Positions 13,240-24,787 of a DNA stretch of 64,000 bases are shown one piece after another (within the stretch, counting starts at the first letter, position 1; each line of letters begins with the position of its first letter). The notes under the pieces were generated by a model. That model was given only the letters and a program-made list of their open reading frames with translations, did no database searches and had not been told where the DNA came from. The DNA comes from Magallana angulata (lineage: Eukaryota > Mollusca > Bivalvia > Ostreida > Ostreidae). The DNA lies in the NCBI RefSeq assembly GCF_025612915.1, contig NW_026441662.1, positions 1-64,000 on the forward strand. The letters run 5' to 3'. The translations under genes were made by a program, and so were the position numbers.

Positions 13240-13636
13240 CTGAAATTAGGAAAGTCCAAGCAATTTAAAGGAAGCTGTGACATTTATTTATTTATTAATT
13301 ACCAACTTTTATTCTCTGGCTAGGTAAATATACATACAATGTATAGACCTGATTCTGAGCAGAAATTTGTTATACATATCAATTAGCTTCAGTAATCATG
13401 CGTGGATCCAGAATTGTTTTTCTAGGGAGACGGGTCCTGCAATTGTGTTGCGTTTGACGGTTGGACGGTTAGTTTCTGGCACAGGTCATTTGGTTTACAG
13501 TATACAATTATATATTATTTAAAAATACATTTGGTTGAAATTATATACACTTTTTGTATTAAGAAAATAAAAAAAAAAAATAAAAACAAAAAATTAAATG
13601 GTTGAATGGATGAAATGCTAGTTCGAAATAATTAGC

Positions 13637-13668
<32 letters not shown>

Positions 13669-14122
13669 TTCATTTTCCTATAGTCTGTCTCAAGATATTT
13701 ATGCAGCACATTTGGACGATTTAAAAAAAATACACATACCTGTGAAAGAAGTACACTTAAAATAGTTGAAAGGGATAATTTCCAAGATAATTTCATTGAC
13801 ACATTATCAACTGTCACTCAATTCACAGGAATGAAAACAGATTCCTTACGGAGATTTATAATGGGGAATGTTTACATCTTTACTCCATTCGGAATACACT
13901 CGGAATACATCGCGCAATTTTTCAACGTTAGCATCCGGGCTTGCTGCAATACAAAATCGCCGTATATATCACATTTTTTAGCATTGTATTGAAACCTGAT
14001 ACGCTAACAGGGGCGTTTTGACTGAGAAATCTTGGTATTTATAAATATCAAGCAATTAAGCAAAATGTGAATCCAAAATATCTTGGGACAGACTTATAGA
14101 TTCTAGTGTTTAAAAAAGGCCG

Positions 14123-14134
14123 CTACTTTCGGTT
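14123..14134 (-). promoter_or_regulatory. Conserved IRF-like motif AACCGAAAGTAG
   Basis: The reverse strand reads AAACCGAAAGTAGC, close to the IRF-element pattern AAANNGAAA. The same 12-mer occurs at 32082-32093 and 41746-41757. Here it lies in the intron between the 5' exon and the coding exon of the TRIM-like gene. Confidence 0.35.
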
Positions 14135-14278
14135 TGGTTAATAAGAATAGTACATATAAAATTGTCCATTGTTCATCAACTTAATAATCGTAAACGCAAT
14201 CTATTATTTACGCAAGTGAATGAATACATATGCCAACTTCTTTACATCATGAGATATCGATACACTTATTCAACTTAC

Positions 14279-14440
14279 CGTGTGTATTGATGTGACCTTT
14301 AAGTTAGTTCAGCCATTGTGACGTGAATGACAACCGTGAGACTCGAATGAGAGAATGCGAGACTTGTGTAATTTACTTCCTGGTGTAATGTTTAAATCTC
14401 TTGACCTCTTACCCTGAATAAACAGTCGTTTATTTACATT
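14279..14440 (-). promoter_or_regulatory. Likely 5' non-coding exon and promoter of the left TRIM-like gene
   Basis: On the minus strand a strong donor (ACACACG/GTAAGTTG) lies at 14279/14278. The matching acceptor is directly at the start codon (13239), giving an intron of about 1 kb. The exon contains a tiny upstream frame ATGGCTGAACTAACTTAA. The transcription start is not determined. The ETS-like block at 14364-14383 lies within or just beside this exon. Confidence 0.5.
14364..14383 (-). promoter_or_regulatory. Conserved 20-bp block with ETS-like core CAGGAAGT
   Basis: TTGTGTAATTTACTTCCTGG is identical to 33551-33570, upstream of the other minus-strand TRIM-like gene, although the surrounding sequence is largely different. 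The reverse strand reads CCAGGAAGTAAATTACACAA, containing GGAAGT, an ETS-family core. Binding is inferred only. Confidence 0.45.
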
Positions 14441-14474
14441 AGAGACCCGGTGTCTATGTGATATGGGTGCTGTG

Positions 14475-15384
14475 TTGCAACCACTATTGAAATAAAACCA
14501 CTATTAAAATAAATTATTTCAATAGTGGTTGGGAATGCATTTCATTACAAAAATCTCTGCAACCACTATTGAAATAAAACCACTATTGAAATAAATTATT
14601 TCAATACTGGTTGGGAATGTATTTCATCTGAAGAATCACTTAAGTACCACTATTGAAATACAACCACTACTAAAATAAAATATTTAAATAGTATTCCGGG
14701 ATGTATTCCATTTTGAAAATCAATTCACAGACGCTGTTGAAGTTAAAGAAAAATATTAAAACAATTCTGTATGTTAATCTGCGAGGATTGGTTATTTCTG
14801 CACAACAGTGAAAATCCTAAAATAAGTACATTTACATCATAGTCTTGATTACTATTACCATAAAATATGCAAGTCTTTAGTACCTTAATTGTGTATTTGA
14901 ATTGTTTGTTAAATAAAAACAAATGTATATGCATGTTTATCTGCGATAATTGGTTTTTACTTCTACACAGCAGTGAAAATTGTACCATAATTGTGCATTT
15001 GATATTATTCGTTAGATTTCTTGCATTTCAAAATAGTTTGTAAATATGATATACAAGTTCTTTCTTTCCAAATGTGTTACATAATAGTGATTGCATAGTT
15101 ATGATTATAAGTAATTTATTTACAGTAGTTGAACTTTAATGGTGTCTGTAAAGTAGTTCTTATCATGAAATACATCCCCAACCTCTATTAAATCATTACT
15201 TCAATAGTGGTTGCAAAGTGATTTTTCTAATGAAATACGTCCCCAACCACTATTGAAATAATTTATTTCAATAGTGGTTTTATTTCAATAGTGGCTGCAA
15301 GGTGATTTTTCTAATGAAATACATTCCCAACTACTATTGAAATAATTTATTTCAATAGTGGTTTTATTTCAATAGTGGTTGCAA
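14475..15384. mobile_element. TIR element whose ends are inverted tandem arrays (left)
   Basis: Both ends start TGCAACCACTATTGAAATA (reverse complement at 15365-15384). Each end holds about three tandem units of ~84 bp built from the palindromic motif ACCACTATTGAAATA/TATTTCAATAGTGGT. Units degrade inwards. The ~490-bp core itself holds two diverged direct copies of a segment (near 14755-14820 and 14930-14990) including CAGTGAAAAT. No transposase is present, so it is non-autonomous. The 81-codon frame across the core is made of the internal duplication and looks non-coding. Confidence 0.8.
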
Positions 15385-15490
15385 CATGTGCTGTAATATC
15401 AAAATATAGATGTGTGTAAACAAAAGTGTACAAATGTCATATAAGAGTAAACAAAATAAAATACTGAACTAGAATCTAGGTGATAATCAC

Positions 15491-15686
15491 TGGCGTCGGA
15501 AGCAAACTGAAAAAGTGTGTGTGTGGGGGGGGGGGGGGGCGCTAGACTAATCCTCAGAAATATTGACAAGCAAAAAAAAACAAACAAAAAACCTAATTCC
15601 CAAAATCATGAAAATCCTTATCCGTGGGGGGGGGGGGGGGGGGTATACCTATAGTTCCATTCAAGGTAAATTTAGGAACAATAATG
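15491..15686. mobile_element. Poly-G MITE with GGCGTCGGAA end, cut by the gap (left)
   Basis: Begins with CACTGGCGTCGGAAGCAAAC, then poly-G tracts and GCTAGACTAATCCTCAGAAA. It runs into the N gap and its other end is missing. It matches the whole element at 40056-40391. The G homopolymers may explain why the contig stopped here. Confidence 0.8.
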
Positions 15687-16186
15687 NNNNNNNNNNNNNN
15701 NNNNNNNNNNNNNNNNNNNNNNNNNNNNNNNNNNNNNNNNNNNNNNNNNNNNNNNNNNNNNNNNNNNNNNNNNNNNNNNNNNNNNNNNNNNNNNNNNNNN
15801 NNNNNNNNNNNNNNNNNNNNNNNNNNNNNNNNNNNNNNNNNNNNNNNNNNNNNNNNNNNNNNNNNNNNNNNNNNNNNNNNNNNNNNNNNNNNNNNNNNNN
15901 NNNNNNNNNNNNNNNNNNNNNNNNNNNNNNNNNNNNNNNNNNNNNNNNNNNNNNNNNNNNNNNNNNNNNNNNNNNNNNNNNNNNNNNNNNNNNNNNNNNN
16001 NNNNNNNNNNNNNNNNNNNNNNNNNNNNNNNNNNNNNNNNNNNNNNNNNNNNNNNNNNNNNNNNNNNNNNNNNNNNNNNNNNNNNNNNNNNNNNNNNNNN
16101 NNNNNNNNNNNNNNNNNNNNNNNNNNNNNNNNNNNNNNNNNNNNNNNNNNNNNNNNNNNNNNNNNNNNNNNNNNNNNNNNNNNNNN
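15687..16186. other. Assembly gap of exactly 500 N
   Basis: A run of exactly 500 N, a fixed size that scaffolding programs use for unknown distance. The left side ends inside a poly-G-bearing MITE. The right side starts in a diverged copy of the 3' flank of the TRIM-like gene. The true length and content are unknown. Open frames crossing the gap are meaningless. Confidence 0.99.
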
Positions 16187-16733
16187 TAATTCATAAATAT
16201 ATAGAATAATTTCATCGATGAAGAGTTATAACTATTAAATATAAATATATTAATACTCTTCGTTTTTATTTGGTAGTTTTATGGTATTGTTATTTTAAAT
16301 GATGCAATTGGTTTATTAAAGTACATTAACTTTTTAAAACTGACCTACACATATATTTATTCAGTATACATGTGTTACATTCAGAATTCTTTAAATATAG
16401 ATCAATTTAAATCGTGTGCCAATAAATACCCCCTTCTCACTGCTTTTAAAAATTTTAATTCTCGATAATTGTGAATACCCAATTCTTTTTTTTCTATAAA
16501 TCCGATATTCTTCGGATAATGTTAGTTTGACACCATTTGGTAAAATTTTAAAGGAATTTGTTGGAAAATTAAGACTTGTAAATTTTAAAAGAAATTGTTC
16601 GACATAAGGATGGTGTCAATTTTAAGATATTGTCGGTAACTAAAAACAAATATCATATGAAGAATATCGGAATTTTCTTCTATCACAAGTATTCTTGCCT
16701 AACTGGGAATGAAATTATAATTATTTCACTATA

Positions 16734-17096
16734 ATTTAATTCTGGTTCTAACGCGCTTTCTGATTGGCTAAAAAATTATTTCATATCGTATAAAGAATGT
16801 TACCTACGTCATAGTAAGACTAACGTCAAAAACGTATCAATACGCCTGACGTTACGTTTGAATTTTGTACAATTTTAAGTCATTTTAAAGGTCAAATGAC
16901 CATTTTTATCTACAATGAAGAGTAAAAAAATTAAATCATTAGCAATGAATTCAATATTTATTAGTTTTATACGATATAAAATGGTTTGAAACAGTTTACG
17001 CTTTTTTATAAACCGCTTGGCGGTTTATAAAGCGTAAACTGCCCCAAACCATTTTATATCGTATAAAACTAATAAATATTGAATTCATTCCTTAAA
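16734..17096. mobile_element. TA-flanked insertion with long hairpin
   Basis: Absent from the aligned right-arm site (CACTATAAAAGTTAACTGC near 45040) and flanked here by TA on both sides, as for Tc1/mariner-type target duplications. The right part (16944-17089) is a near-perfect inverted repeat with arms such as AATGAATTCAATATTTATTA and the centre ACCGCTTGGCGGT. It has no transposase; it is a MITE. Confidence 0.75.
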
Positions 17097-17532
17097 TAAA
17101 AGTTAACTGCATGACGTTCTGTGCACCATAGAACTTAAACATTGAGAGATAGAGTTGTAATATTCTATTTGATAATTCAATATTATAAAAATATGCCATT
17201 TTTTTCGTAACGCCCCCTTAAGCTTGTCATTTCCGTTGGCGGATGAGGCAATTGCCTCTGCAGTAATCGCTACATGTACCTTCATAACCCAAAAGAATCA
17301 TCAAAGGTATCGTTTAATTGTTGTTTACTAGATATCTTCTGTTTGAAAGCACCTTAAAAATGGGATAATTTCATTTTCTTTGATTTCTTAAAATTTCTTC
17401 AAATTCCCTTTAACCATCTCCATATAATTTACACGGAAACTAGATTTGCCGTAACGCCACGAATGCCCCTGTAGATGCCCAAAAATTTCAAATGTCTTTA
17501 GTATAACATTTGTTTGATTGCGGAGTACTTTC

Positions 17533-17972
<440 letters not shown>

Positions 17973-17995
17973 AATACTACCTGTGTGGATTTATA

Positions 17996-18144
<149 letters not shown>

Positions 18145-19430
18145 ACATTGATTATCAAAAAGAAAAAAAAAAGGGGGGAGGGGTTCCAAGAAATACATTC
18201 AATAAGTAACTTACTACGTCAACTTAATAAGCCTGATTTTCTAGTGGAGGGAGGGGTATTCCTTTCCCCTGGTAGACCCTTGATACTCCCCTCCGTGTAG
18301 ATCCGTGCATGCAAGATCAAGGACTTTTTCATTTGTTATATTTTGGCCTTTACCGATGTTAGAGTTATTTCCCTATAATATTTTTGAAAAAGGGGGGGGG
18401 GGGGACTGGGGGTGGAGGACAAGTAACGCTTTCCAAAGTAGGCGATATTGTGTAAAAAATGAGCACATATCGTGCCACTAAGAATTATGTGTATAAGATA
18501 TACATGTATGAATGTATCGGGAGTGGTGCCACTGGCGATGTATACAAAGGTGTACACAAGGTAAACGATTTTCCTTGACTCTCATTTTCCTGAGTTTTTG
18601 GATTCGGCGGTTTTTTTTCATCAGTTGCCAATTGTTCATACACTTTAAAAAGATTGGATTCAAATAGTCAAGTTGCTCTTTTTAGACAATATCAATCTTT
18701 GAGAAGAGCTTTGTATAAATAAAGATTAGCGAAAAAATCCAAATTTGAAAGCATTTTGGTATTTATTCAGAAATTAAAACAGATTTTTTTGGGGTGAAAA
18801 CAGGATATCTCAGGGCCTAAAATTTTTTATATAAGAATTATTTCTGAAAAATGAAAATTGTCGTTAGACGATATTTTTCAAATATATGGATAAAATTTAC
18901 AAGATATATACATGTGATATATACATAACTCATATGTAGCCTGTTTCTCTGGCTTACCCATAATGATCCGCAAAAGTAGCAGTGTGGGTAATTCAGGGAA
19001 CAGGCTATCAGGTTGGCAAAAACCAATTTTCAACAATCAAACTTTATATCGCGATTTAAATTACGAAGGATCAGATTAATACAATATGAAATATAAATAA
19101 AAAGACACAGTTTTTTTGTATGCTGATTAGACAATAAAAATTACAACATGTCAATGTATAATTTTTTTATCCAACAAATGTAGACCCCAAATACGCCCCC
19201 GTGTCCATCTGGTGTCGGTAACTTTTAAAATGCTAATCTGAATTATAAAATTTCGGTGATGTTTAAATTCTTTTTTTTTACCCCAATATGTGTCAATTGT
19301 ATTCCATATTAGTTATATGTGGACAGCATAGACAATCTTTAAGTAGCTTAGTGTTACAGAAATAAAGCAAAGAAAACTTAATACTAACAGACAAACCAGC
19401 CGCAATGACATATAAAAGAAATAATGTAGT

Positions 19431-19841
19431 TATACTGAATAGAACTGAATAGAACTCAAGGTGGAATGGTCATATTTTTGTTATTAATGGGAATTAGTGT
19501 GCACTATAAATGAAATGCTTTAACCGGTTTAGAATTTTTCAAATTTTACAATATTTAACCAGATATAAGTTTGTGACAGCTGAAATTTTTAAAATAGGTA
19601 ACCCGCTGTGCTACGTGTACAAGTGTCGGGGGGGGGGGGGGGGGGGCTACTAATATTGTGACGTACTTCTTATCGAATAAACGATAAAATAAAGTATAAT
19701 TTTATAACCTTTTTTGAAAATAGATTACCTAGCCATGAAGCGCAGTGTGATTGAACGTAGCTCTGCATCTGTTAGTTATGTTTCGAATGCCGCTGGGATT
19801 TTTAAAAATATTACTTTTCATAAAATTAAAAAAAATATTTT
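19431..19841. other. Intergenic, poly-G tract
   Basis: AT-rich unique sequence with a G homopolymer at about 19629-19646. No gene seen. Confidence 0.6.
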
Positions 19842-20661
19842 AGGGGCAAATATTGTAAAATTTTAAACAGGTGAACGTAATTTGATTATAATGCAGGGGA
19901 TGATATCCATTGCACGCGGGTCCTGTAAAATGACCTATTCCACATTGAAAATTGACCGGTTTTTTTCCTAAACCCCGTTGAAAAAAATCTCAAACTTAAT
20001 GTGTATTAGTGTTATATAATATGAACGATGAAATGCTGATTTTGTAACTATGCTAAATAACACACCCTTTGAGATATCAATCAAAATATCTTAGCGTTCT
20101 GTTAAGTATTGTATATATTGACGAAAACATTAATTTAATGAGCAATCATGTTATATGCATTCAAATGTAAACCAAGAAAGCTGTATATAATGTTTGGTTT
20201 TTTGCTAACTTGTGTTAAGTCATATATCATAAAACTGTTTTCCCAGTAGAGCAATTTGTCGATCAAAAATTCCCAATTGAAAGGGTAAGGAAACCTTATA
20301 CCGAAAAGGGTCAATCAAATCATGTAATGTACTTTTATCCACACCATTAATATTGAAAGGTGTTCCATACCAACGTAGAAAATTTAAACCTGCAGTTTTC
20401 AGCACATGATAATGCGTCATAAAAAATTTCCTGAGCGTATGAGGATGTAAAAATCCGTTTAATAAGCAATTAAATCGATTCATTAACTTGCATGCGGCAA
20501 ATAACACTTTGCAGTCTGTTATGGCTTTCAAAATACACCTATGTATTAAAACCTACTTTGTTACTACTATAAATATGTCATATAATAGCTAAAAATTAAA
20601 AGAACGAAACATTTTACCGCTACCCAGCTGCAGAGTCGTTAGGAACAATGCAGATATAGGA
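19842..20661. repeat. Directly repeated ~820-bp module, copy A
   Basis: Nearly identical and collinear with 22904-23722: starts GGGGCAAATATTGTAAAATT and ends near GAACAATGCAGATATAGG. It lies about 0.85 kb upstream of the TRIM-like gene at 21520. A 103-codon minus-strand frame (20220-20531, TAGLNFLRWYGTPFNIN) is kept in copy B with many replacement changes. I do not recognise it, and conservation may only reflect recent duplication. Confidence 0.85.
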
Positions 20662-20924
20662 AGAGTTCTATTTTTCATTTAAAGAGGACAGAAGACATTC
20701 ATTTCTAGTATAGATATATCATTTATCAATGATAAATCAAGAGAAGATATAGTGAATAGTGTAAAATATGACTCTAAAGACACTGTATCTAAACTTTAAA
20801 AAAATCTAACAATTATTATAGTTTGTTACAGTTCTGACTTTACCAATTCCAATGCATCCATTTAAATGTGTTGTGAAAACAAAACAAGTAACTTTGGGGT
20901 CTGTGTTTGTGTGATTTATATATA
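20662..20924. other. Short intergenic stretch, nothing seen
   Basis: AT-rich sequence between module A and the MITE; no supported feature. Confidence 0.5.
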
Positions 20925-21390
20925 CAGTACCGATCAGACCCAACCTAACACCAAAGTAAACCCCAACTAAACCCCGGGTTTACTTTTGAGGTTTACTTTG
21001 GGTTTACTCTGGGTTTACTGTTTGAAAATTTGGGTCCACTCGGGGTTTACTTTGGGTTTACTTGGGGTTTACTTTGGGTTTACTTTAAAATTCCTTTTGA
21101 GGTCAACTGCATGCACTGAAGTGTGAAGCAGACTAGTATTTTATCTTACCATCTTACTGCCTGTAATTGCTACCATTTGTATATTCTGAATACACAGTTA
21201 GCGTCTGCTTTCAGGGGTATATTTCTGACTGGGTTTACTCTCTGTGTCCACTCTGGGTTTACTTTGGGTTTACTCTGGGTTTATTCTGGGCACTCTAGTA
21301 AACCCAAAGTAAAGCCAGAGTAAACCCAGGAAGTAAAGCCAGGGTTTAGTTGGGGTTTACTTTCTGTTAGGTTGGGTCTGATCGGTACTG
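20925..21390. mobile_element. MITE with ~50-bp TIRs and GGGTTTACTTT repeats
   Basis: Ends CAGTACCGATCAGACCCAAC and its exact complement at 21371-21390, flanked by TA on both sides, which suggests a Tc1/mariner-type target duplication. TIRs extend about 50 bp. The interior is rich in the 11-bp unit GGGTTTACTTT and variants in both orientations, almost telomere-like in G/T strand bias. No transposase. Confidence 0.85.
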
Positions 21391-21519
21391 TATATATATG
21401 CGCACAAGCTTTATTCATTTAAAAAAAAAATTAAATTGGCAAAATGATTGTGAAATTGTAGCAAATTATATATAATTAATAAAAAATAACTACCCTTTTT
21501 AACAAACAGAGGCTGTGAC

Positions 21520-22647
21520 ATGGACCCAAGTCTTGGTGCACAATATGTCTTGCGGTGTCATTTATGTAAAGCCGTTGACCCCATTATGCACTGTGACGTT
21601 TGTCAAGTACATTTGTGTAAAGCCTGTGTTGGGGACCATCTCTCAGATGAATCCAAAGACCATAAAGTGGTGCCAATAAATAAAAGAGAATCTACTCCTA
21701 TATGTTCTAAACATTCATCAAAACAATGCGTGATTCACTGTGAGCAATGCGACATTCCTATTTGTGTGCAATGTATTTCTCCTGGTGAACATGAGCAACA
21801 CAAAAAAGTGGACATTTTGAATAGTTTCGAAAAGAAAAAAGAAGTATTGCAAAGAGATCTAGAAGAATTAGAGAAATCCATTTTTCCAAAATATCAAAAT
21901 ATTTCATCGTACTTTCGAGTTCACAAAGCTGATCTGAATGAACAATCCCAGAAATTAAGAACTGAAATTAAAAAGCATGGAGGATATTGGCATAGAGAAA
22001 TACATGCAATTACCAAACAATTGACATCAGACATTGATGAGATGGAGTTTCAATATTTTGCTATCTTACATAAAGAAGAAAATAATATCAACCGCATAAT
22101 TTCTGAGATTACGCATATTATTGCTGATCTTAAAACACTTCTAGAATCAAATGATATAAGTCTTGTCTTTTCTTATGGATCACGCAATGCTGAATTCAAT
22201 AACTTACCATCTGTTCAGAAATTTGCCTTACCCAATTTCATACCTCAAAAAATCGACAAAGTACAGATTTATCATCAGTTTGGTTCTTTGATTATATCAA
22301 ATGAATACGGAAGTACAATGAATGTTCAAGCATCTCCGTCTTCTTGCCAAGATATGCTAGTTTCAAAAACAAAACGAGTCATTACAAATATAGAAACAGA
22401 ATTTGGAGAAATAAATCGGTTGTACAGTGTGTGTTGTAAGAGTGATCAAGAAGTTTGGACAAGCAGCGATGACTATTTCATGAGACTCTTCAGTCTACAA
22501 GGAGAATTAGTGAAGTCAATCGAAACCAAGTCAGGAAATAAGCCAAATGACATTGCAATAACAAAGAAAGGCTATCTAGCTTATATTGATGACAGTAATC
22601 ATACTCTTTACATAGTTAAAGAACCTCGGATAAGGAAATTCTATTAA
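21520..22647 (+). pseudogene. TRIM-like B-box/coiled-coil gene, propeller truncated
   Basis: 375 codons, closely related to the gene at 24786. B-box 1 (CHLCKAVDPIMHCDVCQVHL onwards), B-box 2 (CSKHSSKQCVIHCEQCDIP onwards), coiled coil and the first propeller blades are intact. The 5' acceptor AACAAACAG at 21501-21509 precedes the start. Near 22640 a one-base shift ends the frame. The homologous reading continues in another frame ([10 protein letters not shown], then [19 protein letters not shown]) up to about 22768 and stops. Homology to the sister gene is then lost just before a (TA)n tract at 22807, so about 125 C-terminal residues are gone. It could still yield a B-box/coiled-coil protein. 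The cause may be a rearrangement at the microsatellite. Confidence 0.82.
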
Positions 22648-22802
22648 GAAGATGGATACCCCATGGTGTCTGTACTTCCTCCTCTGGTGACCTCCTGGTA
22701 ATCATGGACAGTGATAATAACAGAGAATCAAAAGTCGTGCGTTACTGTACCTCCAAAGGAAAGGAATAATAAGGAATTATAAATAATACTTTTAATAAAA
22801 TC

Positions 22803-23722
<920 letters not shown>

Positions 23723-24075
23723 ACACACGGAAATTTCGCTAACTCTTTGATGGGTTTTTCAATTCACACACTTTGCTTAATAGCAACACGTGTGTAACTC
23801 TCAGTCTAGGCAAGATAACATCTCTCTGTAAAAGACAAACAAAACCTAGGGAGCTCCAAAAAGACGAATATCTTTGTGATTGATCTATCTAAATTATGAA
23901 TCTTTGTCAAATTCATATTCATTGCAATGTTTGTACTTATAATATGTATATATCTCTACAGTGTGTATCGCCACGATCCCCTCAGATTGTCATTTTTCTG
24001 CATTTTACCTCAATTGAAAAGACCATGCAGTGCGCTAGGTTTCGGTTGTCAACAAAAGCAAAATTTTGTCTTGCC
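23723..24075. other. Intergenic, no gene seen
   Basis: Between module B and the SINE candidate; short frames only, with no motifs. Confidence 0.5.
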
Positions 24076-24165
24076 TAGACGACGAGTGGTTAGCGCACTG
24101 GCTGCTCACAGCTAAGAGGATGGGTTCCAACAATCCTAAGTTCAAACCCCGGCGAAATTGGATCT
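24076..24165 (+). mobile_element. tRNA-derived SINE head (candidate)
   Basis: A box-A-like TAGCGCACTGG at 24091-24101 and a box-B-like GTTCAAACCCC at 24140-24150, spaced as in a tRNA with a long variable arm. The outer sequences do not pair as an acceptor stem, so it is not a working tRNA gene. The 3' body and tail were not delimited. Confidence 0.55.
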
Positions 24166-24645
24166 GAAGCACCAATATAAGCACATTTATATTTCCCCAT
24201 AGATCATTTCCCAAATTAATCAGGAAATTATTTGTAGCACCATGAATAATTTAACTGCATAGTATAATTATATGTTTTACTTCCAGCAACCTACATGTAT
24301 CATCAAAATCAATGAAAGCCTTTAGACTGTATTTCATTTTTATTACAAGTGAAATATCGTATTGCAGAATCAGGCCAAGGTTTATTTTATCACAACTGCA
24401 GGTGAAACGCCTATAATAAGTTTAGAGGGAAATAACATCGGCTATTGAACAAACAGCTGACGGTAAGGATATATATTATTGATAACAAGATCGATGTCGT
24501 TTAAGCTTTGACTTTTAAATTTAATATATTGATATATTATATATTGATACAACAAGTACACTACATACCTTATAAATGATATGTTTAATAGAGAATAATG
24601 GTAATGTGGTATATATATATAAATTGCAAAGAAACCAAACATTAG
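24166..24645. other. Intergenic/5' region of the next TRIM-like gene
   Basis: AT-rich. A 5' exon of the gene at 24786 may lie here but no confident donor was chosen. Confidence 0.4.
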
Positions 24646-24787
24646 TTTTTTGTTTATTTTTAGAAAAAAACACACAATGTCCAACCAAACTTACAGTGTC
24701 TGACCATATAACATTTTATGTAACTAACTGTTTTTTGTTAATCTTTAGAAAAAAATCCGACTAACCAAACTTACGGTGTCTGACCAT
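24646..24787 (+). repeat. Tandem duplication of splice acceptor and pre-start sequence
   Basis: The segment TTTAGAAAAAAA...CCAAACTTACAGTGTCTGACCAT (about 24646-24707) is repeated as 24731-24787. The second copy ends in the ATG of the TRIM-like gene. The first ends in ATATAA, where a start would lie. Both contain a pyrimidine tract plus TAG acceptor. Confidence 0.75.

Larger units (their letters stand above)
1..15686. repeat. Left arm of a >15-kb inverted duplication
   Basis: Read in reverse complement, this stretch matches 40189-55557 feature by feature: CLN3 3' exons, 166-bp array element, fold-back element, TRIM-like gene, TIR element and partial poly-G MITE. Base 1 pairs with 55557 and base 15686 with 40189. 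It is about 317 bp longer than its partner, mostly because the array has about two more units and the GA minisatellite differs. The TRIM coding regions differ at 4 of 1728 bases. The arm runs off the window on the left and stops at an N gap on the right, so neither true end is visible. Confidence 0.95.

Noticed and set aside
14743-14988. 81-codon frame in the core of the TIR element
   Set aside because: It is made of two diverged direct copies of a non-coding segment; identity between arms only reflects the duplication.
15563-16215. Frames spanning the gap
   Set aside because: They consist of unknown residues across 500 N and carry no information.
20940-21370. GGGTTTACTTT repeats as an interstitial telomere
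   Set aside because: The unit is not TTAGGG, and it lies between the TIRs of a TA-flanked MITE.
24076-24160. Functional tRNA gene
   Set aside because: Box A and box B are present but the ends do not form an acceptor stem; a SINE head is more likely.
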